Shown piece after piece: positions 32,901 through 35,863 of a DNA stretch of 35,863 bases. The notes below the pieces were generated by a model. The model worked only from the letters and a program-made list of their open reading frames with translations, did no database searches and was not told where the DNA came from. The stretch spans positions 1 to 35,863 of the forward strand of contig JAEDJL010000020.1 in NCBI GenBank assembly GCA_016296345.1, given 5' to 3'. The DNA is from Bacteroidales bacterium (GTDB lineage Bacteria > Bacteroidota > Bacteroidia > Bacteroidales > P3). A program made the translations under genes and the position numbers. Every line of letters starts with the position of its first letter. Position 1 is the first letter of the stretch.

Positions 32901-33324
32901 GAAAATCTATCGGTGAGAGTTGTTTTGTTCTTTGTTCTATCGAGGCAAGGAGCAATTCGCTCTCGCGGGTTTCGGACATTTCTTGTAATTGCAGCAGGTT
33001 CAGCAACTTGTCTTCTACTTCGGGAAAGTAATCTCCGATGATTTTTGCTGCCTGAAAGCGGTCTATGGTCTTGCCGATTTTCAACATCTTGAACAAAGGT
33101 CGAAGAACAAAGACAACCAAAATCACACTTGCAAACACAATGTAAGCATAGAACAAGACTGTTCTCACAGCTGTCGAATTGTAATTCCAAAACTCAAAAA
33201 GGGTAAGCAGAAGGTAGAAAACAACTAAAAGGATTACCGAATAGAATAATCCTTTTAGCATTATGTTTTTGTAGAACTTGCGGATAAATCCGTCTAACTT
33301 TTTTATCAAATCATCGTTAAGCAT
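29956..33324 (-). CDS. DUF4175 family membrane protein with very long Gln/Lys-rich coiled coil
   Basis: A 1122-residue protein of unknown function. Two N-terminal membrane helices (about 25-45 and 58-78) are followed by a third near 148-170 and a beta-rich, extracytoplasmic-looking region with Ig-like segments (about 185-500). From about 505 to 800 and again to 1090 there are coiled coils rich in Gln, Lys and Glu (ELKQLQKQIDELNRKL-type heptads), including poly-Gln tracts. The layout fits DUF4175, a Bacteroidetes family usually near ybeY and mnmG. It overlaps atpB by 8 nt. A scaffold role in the envelope is plausible but unproven. Confidence 0.85.
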   Translation of the reverse strand: MLNDDLIKKLDGFIRKFYKNIMLKGLFYSVILLVVFYLLLTLFEFWNYNSTAVRTVLFYAYIVFASVILVVFVLRPLFKMLKIGKTIDRFQAAKIIGDYFPEVEDKLLNLLQLQEMSETRESELLLASIEQRTKQLSPIDFRKAIDKKKAKKAAKVACLLVVLLALIAIIFPNFLSEPALRYINHSTYFEKPAPFSFELQNRSLKVLQQADLTLRVKVSGKALPEQAEIIIDGQSFSMKKESKNLFSYELKHINKNCIVVFSAAGIESRPYTVEVSPKPILTSVSASVVYPSYTKLKSEELSGINNISVPKGSTIVWNIQTKDADKLTISFDNKRVNLPIDKKGKAQYKQIVGKDTELCITTSNQFTDYADSLGFSIFSNADLFPQIAVLEQRDSLLPKRILFRGQIKDDYGFSKLCFFITKKENNKTVVLHKDNLEVTQSENVQEFYHYCDLEGITLPEGENLEYFFQVWDNDAVSGFKSSKSTVFTLKNPSKKELEEMRDNNSEQLKSESEQLISEIKQLQKQIDELNRKLIEKKELAWQDKKQLKELAEKQKELQEKIEQIKERLQENNRIDEAFAKENSDILEKQKELEELFDQLMDKDMKKMLEEIQKLTNENIDKQKLNEALQNIKMSNQDVSKQLDRNIEMFKRFEIEKKTSEVIERLEDLAKEQKDLADKINSQSNEETAKQQQKLNEEFRSQQDKLSEIEKQKRELSEQMQRNQEQESQINQQQKQAKDNIEKNKKQKARQNMQNAAEQMQQMAQQLSEEQQQENQEQLGEDIEQVRAMLKNLVRLSMQQEELIKKTKITKVSESEYQNIIRKQNNIKEGMKMLQDSLFAMSKRQPQVGNMINQELTQIDNHLNKAMESLLRYNQVHYSEHKNSSASSSQQYAMSSMNNLALMLTESIENMKKQQQQQSRNSKGRPQKQCSNPSQGKSGNPQTMQQMQQALNKELERLQKELEKQKNNGNPKIGEGAKLNEQLAKAAAQQEMIRKMLKQAADEAKRASGGKANKKLEEMQRQMEQTEKEIVNKSISRQTINRQANILTRMLEFEKAEKKQGEDNKRKSNEGKDKAKTPPKDLIEFEKLKNREMELFKQIPAVYSPFYKQKVNDYFYKSGSNKM

Positions 33325-34378
33325 GTTCTTCCTCTGTTGCCATTCCTATGTATATTGCAGACAAGAGCGTAAAGACGTAAGCCTGAATGAAGGCAACCAA
33401 AATTTCGAGCAAGGTCATGAAAATAGAGAAGAACAACGGTATTATGGAAGTTCCGTATCCGAGAACGATGTTTTGCTCTCCGAAGATGAAAATAATGCAC
33501 AAGAAACTCAAAATAATGACGTGTCCTGCGGTGATATTGGCAAACAATCGCACGGTTAGCGAAAATGGTTTGGTGAACATTCCCAAAATTTCGACAATCG
33601 GCATGATTGGAACAGGGAATTTCAACCACCAAGGCACACCCGGCATATTTACCATGTGTTTCCAGTATTGTTTGTTGCCGCTTACGTTGGTTATCACGAA
33701 AGTAAACAAAGCCAAACAAAGCGTTACTGCAATGTTACCCGTTACATTTGCTCCCCCGGGAAAGCAAGGCAGCAATCCCATAAGGTTGGAAAAGAAGATG
33801 AAAAGAAATGCTGTCAAAAGATAAGGAAGATACTTTGAGTATTTTTCTTTGCCTATGGAAGGAATTGCGATGTCATCTCTTATGTACATGATGAAAAATT
33901 CCACCAAGGTTTGAACTCCCTTTGGTTCTTTGCCTTCTCGTTTTTTTGCAATCGAAGCTCCTTTGAGTACCAAGAAGATAATAAATCCCGCAACAATGAA
34001 AATGGCAAACACATTCTTGGTTATGGAAAAGTCGTATGGCTTTTTGCCGTTATATACTCCGTTTTCATCGACGCAGACTATCTTTCCGGCAACATTTTCG
34101 CCGTCTTGCTTGCTCGCAATCTTATATCCCTTGTAACAATCGTGTCCGTGATTGAAGCGGCTCGAAAGAAACACATCCACCTTGCCCTCATTTATCAAGA
34201 TTACGGGCAGAGGTATGGACACATTTGTTTCTTTCCATGTGAGAATATGCCAATCGTAAGCATCGCTTATGTGTTCCATTATCAGTTCTCCTGCATCAAA
34301 CTTCTCCTTTTGTTCGGCAAAAGCTCCGAAGCTGCCGATGCAGAAACAAAAAGCAAAAAAGCAAAATATCTTCTTCAT
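33317..34378 (-). CDS. atpB: ATP synthase F0 subunit a
   Basis: Subunit a carries the two proton half-channels against the c-ring of the F0F1 ATP synthase. I chose the ATG at 34378, which begins a signal peptide (MKKIFCFFAFCFCIGSFGAFA) and follows a consensus promoter; the frame is open further upstream but crosses the promoter. Membrane helices include LLTAFLFIFFSNLMGLLP, and the signature PFSLTVRLFANITAGHVIILSFL carries the essential Arg. Near the end come FIQAYVFTLLSAIYIGMA. An extracytoplasmic extension of about 120 residues after the signal is usual in Bacteroidetes. The other ATP synthase genes are not adjacent: DUF4175 follows instead of atpE/atpF. Length 353. Confidence 0.95.
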   Translation of the reverse strand: MKKIFCFFAFCFCIGSFGAFAEQKEKFDAGELIMEHISDAYDWHILTWKETNVSIPLPVILINEGKVDVFLSSRFNHGHDCYKGYKIASKQDGENVAGKIVCVDENGVYNGKKPYDFSITKNVFAIFIVAGFIIFLVLKGASIAKKREGKEPKGVQTLVEFFIMYIRDDIAIPSIGKEKYSKYLPYLLTAFLFIFFSNLMGLLPCFPGGANVTGNIAVTLCLALFTFVITNVSGNKQYWKHMVNMPGVPWWLKFPVPIMPIVEILGMFTKPFSLTVRLFANITAGHVIILSFLCIIFIFGEQNIVLGYGTSIIPLFFSIFMTLLEILVAFIQAYVFTLLSAIYIGMATEEEHA

Positions 34379-34398
34379 ATCTCCAAGATTTGAAAACG

Positions 34399-34429
34399 CA
34401 AATTTAGCAAATAATTTTCGCTGTGCAAA
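34399..34429 (-). promoter_or_regulatory. Consensus promoter for the atpB operon
   Basis: On the minus strand, TTTG (34426-34429) is separated by 19 nt from TAAATTTG (34399-34406), a perfect fit to TTTG-N19-TAnnTTTG. The atpB ATG begins about 20 nt downstream of the -7 box. Confidence 0.75.
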
Positions 34430-34526
34430 CAAAAAAACGATTTTTTGCAAGAAATAGTTCCTCATCTTTTGCGGCAGGGACAAAATTTCAAAGATTGAAA
34501 ACGGCGTTTGCAAAAGAGAAAACAGG

Positions 34527-34675
34527 ATTATCAAACATTCCTGCTATTTGATAATCGAATTATCACATGATGATAATTGGATTATCAAGCTAAGATAATC
34601 ATATTATCACACCAAGATAATACCATTATCACGCCGTGATAATCGGATTATCAAAGGCAAAAAATTTTTGATAAT
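34527..34675. repeat. Mirror-symmetric array of five TGATAAT-N3-ATTATCA palindromes at 22-bp period
   Basis: Palindromes start at 34549, 34571, 34593, 34615 and 34637, exactly 22 bp apart, each [T/A]GATAAT-N3-ATTATCA (17 bp). The 5-nt spacers (catga, agcta, cacca, cgccg) are unrelated. Outer half-sites ATTATCA at 34527-34533 and TGATAAT at 34669-34675 each sit 15 nt beyond the array, so the whole 149-bp block is symmetric about 34601. It lies between divergent promoters of atpB and the SGNH gene. Fits a multi-site binding region for a dimeric regulator or a nucleoprotein complex. Confidence 0.9.
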
Positions 34676-34812
34676 CGTAATCGCTTGAAACAAAAGGACT
34701 TTCGGACGCCAAATAAAGAGCTTGTGCAGGTGGTTTTATTTGTCATGCTCTTCTGAAAGCTCTTTTCTGCGGTCAAAAGGCAGAAAACCTGTGTATTGAT
34801 GCTTTTATTTTG

Positions 34813-34820
34813 TATCTTTG
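34813..34820 (+). promoter_or_regulatory. -7 box for the SGNH esterase gene
   Basis: TATCTTTG matches TAnnTTTG, 44 nt before the ATG at 34864. No -33 TTTG at the expected distance was seen. The rest of this 485-bp intergenic region holds the palindrome array and the atpB promoter; nothing else was found. Confidence 0.5.
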
Positions 34821-34863
34821 CCGTGGAATTGTAAAAATAGTTTTGGAACAAAGTTATATCAGT

Positions 34864-35863
34864 ATGAAAATTCAAGTTGAAAAATCGGCATTTTTGATAG
34901 GAGTCGCAGCCTTTGTGTTGTGCGTATTGTCGTTTTCGTATTCCTTTTCGCAAGAGAGCAAGCGAGTTTTGTTTGTCGGCAACAGCTATACTCAGGTAAA
35001 CAACCTTCCCGAAGAGTTTATGAGAGTGGCACAATCGCAAGGCAAGAGAACAGAGTGCCAAATGCAGGCAGTGGGAGGGGCAACATTCTCTTCACATTGC
35101 AACAATCCGGGGGCGATTGAGGCAATAGCACAAGGCGATTGGGACTATATTGTTTTGCAAGGTCAAAGTCAGGAGGTTGCATTCCCCGACAATCAATTCT
35201 CATGGCAGGTATATCCCTATGCAAAAACCTTGGATTCTCTTGCCAAGGCTTACAATCCCGATGTAAAGGTTGTTTTTTATATGACGTGGGGATACAGATA
35301 TGGCGATGAATTAAATTGCCAGTTCTATGAGCCTTTCTGCACTTTTGAATCGATGTCCGAGCGTTTGAGAGACAACTATGTGTTGATGGCAGAGGACTTT
35401 GGCTCGGATGTTTCGCCTGTGGGGGCTGCATGGTTGGAGTCTTTTCGACAAGATTCGACCGTAGTATTGCACTCTTCGGACAATTCGCACCCCAATATCA
35501 ACGGAACATATCTTGCAGCCTGCTGTTTTTATGAAATAATTTTTGCAGAAAGATTGCACGAAGCCTACTATCCTTCGTCAATATCTCCTTCGGTTGCAAC
35601 CTATCTTCAAGCCATTGCCGACAGAACGGTGTATGACAACCTTGCACACTGGTGTTATTCTGATATTGATGCTTCTCTAAACCTTGCAGAAGAGAGAGAA
35701 AAACCTTGGTTTGACTGCAAAACAGAGCCAAACTCCCTTTTGATAAGGACAAATAACATTGAGGGAAATGTAAATATCGAACTTACAAGCTCGGACGGCA
35801 GATTGATTGAAAGACAAACTTACAACATAAGCAACAAAAGCACAATAGAATTGCACACCTGCT
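34864..35863 (+). CDS. SGNH-type esterase/hydrolase, apparent T9SS cargo (partial, runs off the window)
   Basis: 333 codons are visible with no stop. A signal peptide or anchor occupies about 1-32 (hydrophobic, ending SYSFSQ). The SGNH fold follows: block I is RVLFVGNSYTQVNNLP (Ser nucleophile near 41), then GQSQEVAF, and the catalytic Asp/His block SSDNSHPNINGTYLAA near 207-221. From about 285 onward NSLLIRTNNIEGNVNIELTSSDGRLIERQTYNI resembles the start of a T9SS type A sorting domain, so the protein is probably exported to the surface. Substrate is unknown (sugar or lipid ester). Divergent from atpB, and downstream of the palindrome array. Confidence 0.85.
   Translation, partial: MKIQVEKSAFLIGVAAFVLCVLSFSYSFSQESKRVLFVGNSYTQVNNLPEEFMRVAQSQGKRTECQMQAVGGATFSSHCNNPGAIEAIAQGDWDYIVLQGQSQEVAFPDNQFSWQVYPYAKTLDSLAKAYNPDVKVVFYMTWGYRYGDELNCQFYEPFCTFESMSERLRDNYVLMAEDFGSDVSPVGAAWLESFRQDSTVVLHSSDNSHPNINGTYLAACCFYEIIFAERLHEAYYPSSISPSVATYLQAIADRTVYDNLAHWCYSDIDASLNLAEEREKPWFDCKTEPNSLLIRTNNIEGNVNIELTSSDGRLIERQTYNISNKSTIELHTC

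Noticed and set aside
34379..34534. Longer atpB start upstream of 34378
   Set aside because: The frame is open, but it would run through the consensus promoter at 34399-34429, while a clean signal peptide begins at 34378.
34527..34675. The array as a CRISPR
   Set aside because: Units are 17-bp palindromes with 5-nt spacers, far shorter than CRISPR spacers, and no cas genes are near.
34527..34675. The array as a replication origin with DnaA boxes
   Set aside because: mnmG and atpB lie near oriC in some bacteria, but no TTATNCACA box was found and no dnaA or dnaN gene is present; the TTATCAC strings do not fit the DnaA consensus.

Overview
The window comes from a Bacteroidetes chromosome, most likely of the order Bacteroidales. 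Evidence: promoters fit the Bacteroidetes pattern (TTTG, about 19-20 nt, TAnnTTTG), the first gene pair includes a protein with a type IX secretion (T9SS) C-terminal sorting domain, the ATP synthase subunit a carries a signal-peptide extension, and DUF4175 and SO_0444-type metal exporter genes are present. I found no rRNA, tRNA, CRISPR array or intact insertion sequence.

Layout. 1-1.9 kb: a small signal-peptide/C-terminal-anchor protein translationally coupled to a T9SS cargo protein, closed by two terminators. 1.9-4.4 kb (minus): apbE and a RecD-like helicase. 4.6-21.0 kb (plus): a complete-looking division and cell wall (dcw) cluster in canonical order, mraZ-rsmH-ftsL-ftsI-murE-mraY-[murD]-ftsW-murG-murC-ftsQ-ftsA-ftsZ, followed by dut and prfB (with its programmed +1 frameshift). 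The exception is murD: only a degenerate C-terminal piece of 178 codons remains. 21.1-24.1 kb (minus): a three-gene anti-phage operon that reads as type II Zorya (zorA-zorB-zorE), with a nine-C tract across the zorA translation start. 24.2-25.0 kb: AT-rich, repeat-containing DNA with no convincing gene. 25.0-26.9 kb (minus): a Cu/Zn-type exporter with a fused HMA domain, coupled to an AraC-type regulator carrying a CxxC metal-binding motif. 27.2-34.4 kb (minus): atpB-DUF4175-unknown-ybeY-mnmG, probably one transcript from a consensus promoter. 34.4-34.9 kb: a divergent intergenic region holding a mirror-symmetric array of TGATAAT-N3-ATTATCA palindromes. 34.86 kb to the end: the start of an SGNH-type esterase that appears to enter a T9SS sorting domain at the window edge.

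How they work together. The dcw genes make lipid-linked peptidoglycan precursors (MurE, MraY, MurG, MurC) and assemble the divisome (FtsL, FtsI, FtsW, FtsQ, FtsA, FtsZ). mraZ and ftsZ share an identical 15-nt element just upstream, suggesting two promoters of one type in the cluster. The Zorya operon would form a proton-driven membrane motor (ZorA/ZorB) that recruits a nuclease (ZorE). The metal operon exports Cu/Zn under its own regulator.

Most worth checking: the murD remnant, the poly-C tract at zorA, and the symmetric 22-bp-period palindrome array, a smaller version of which lies upstream of the metal-efflux operon.
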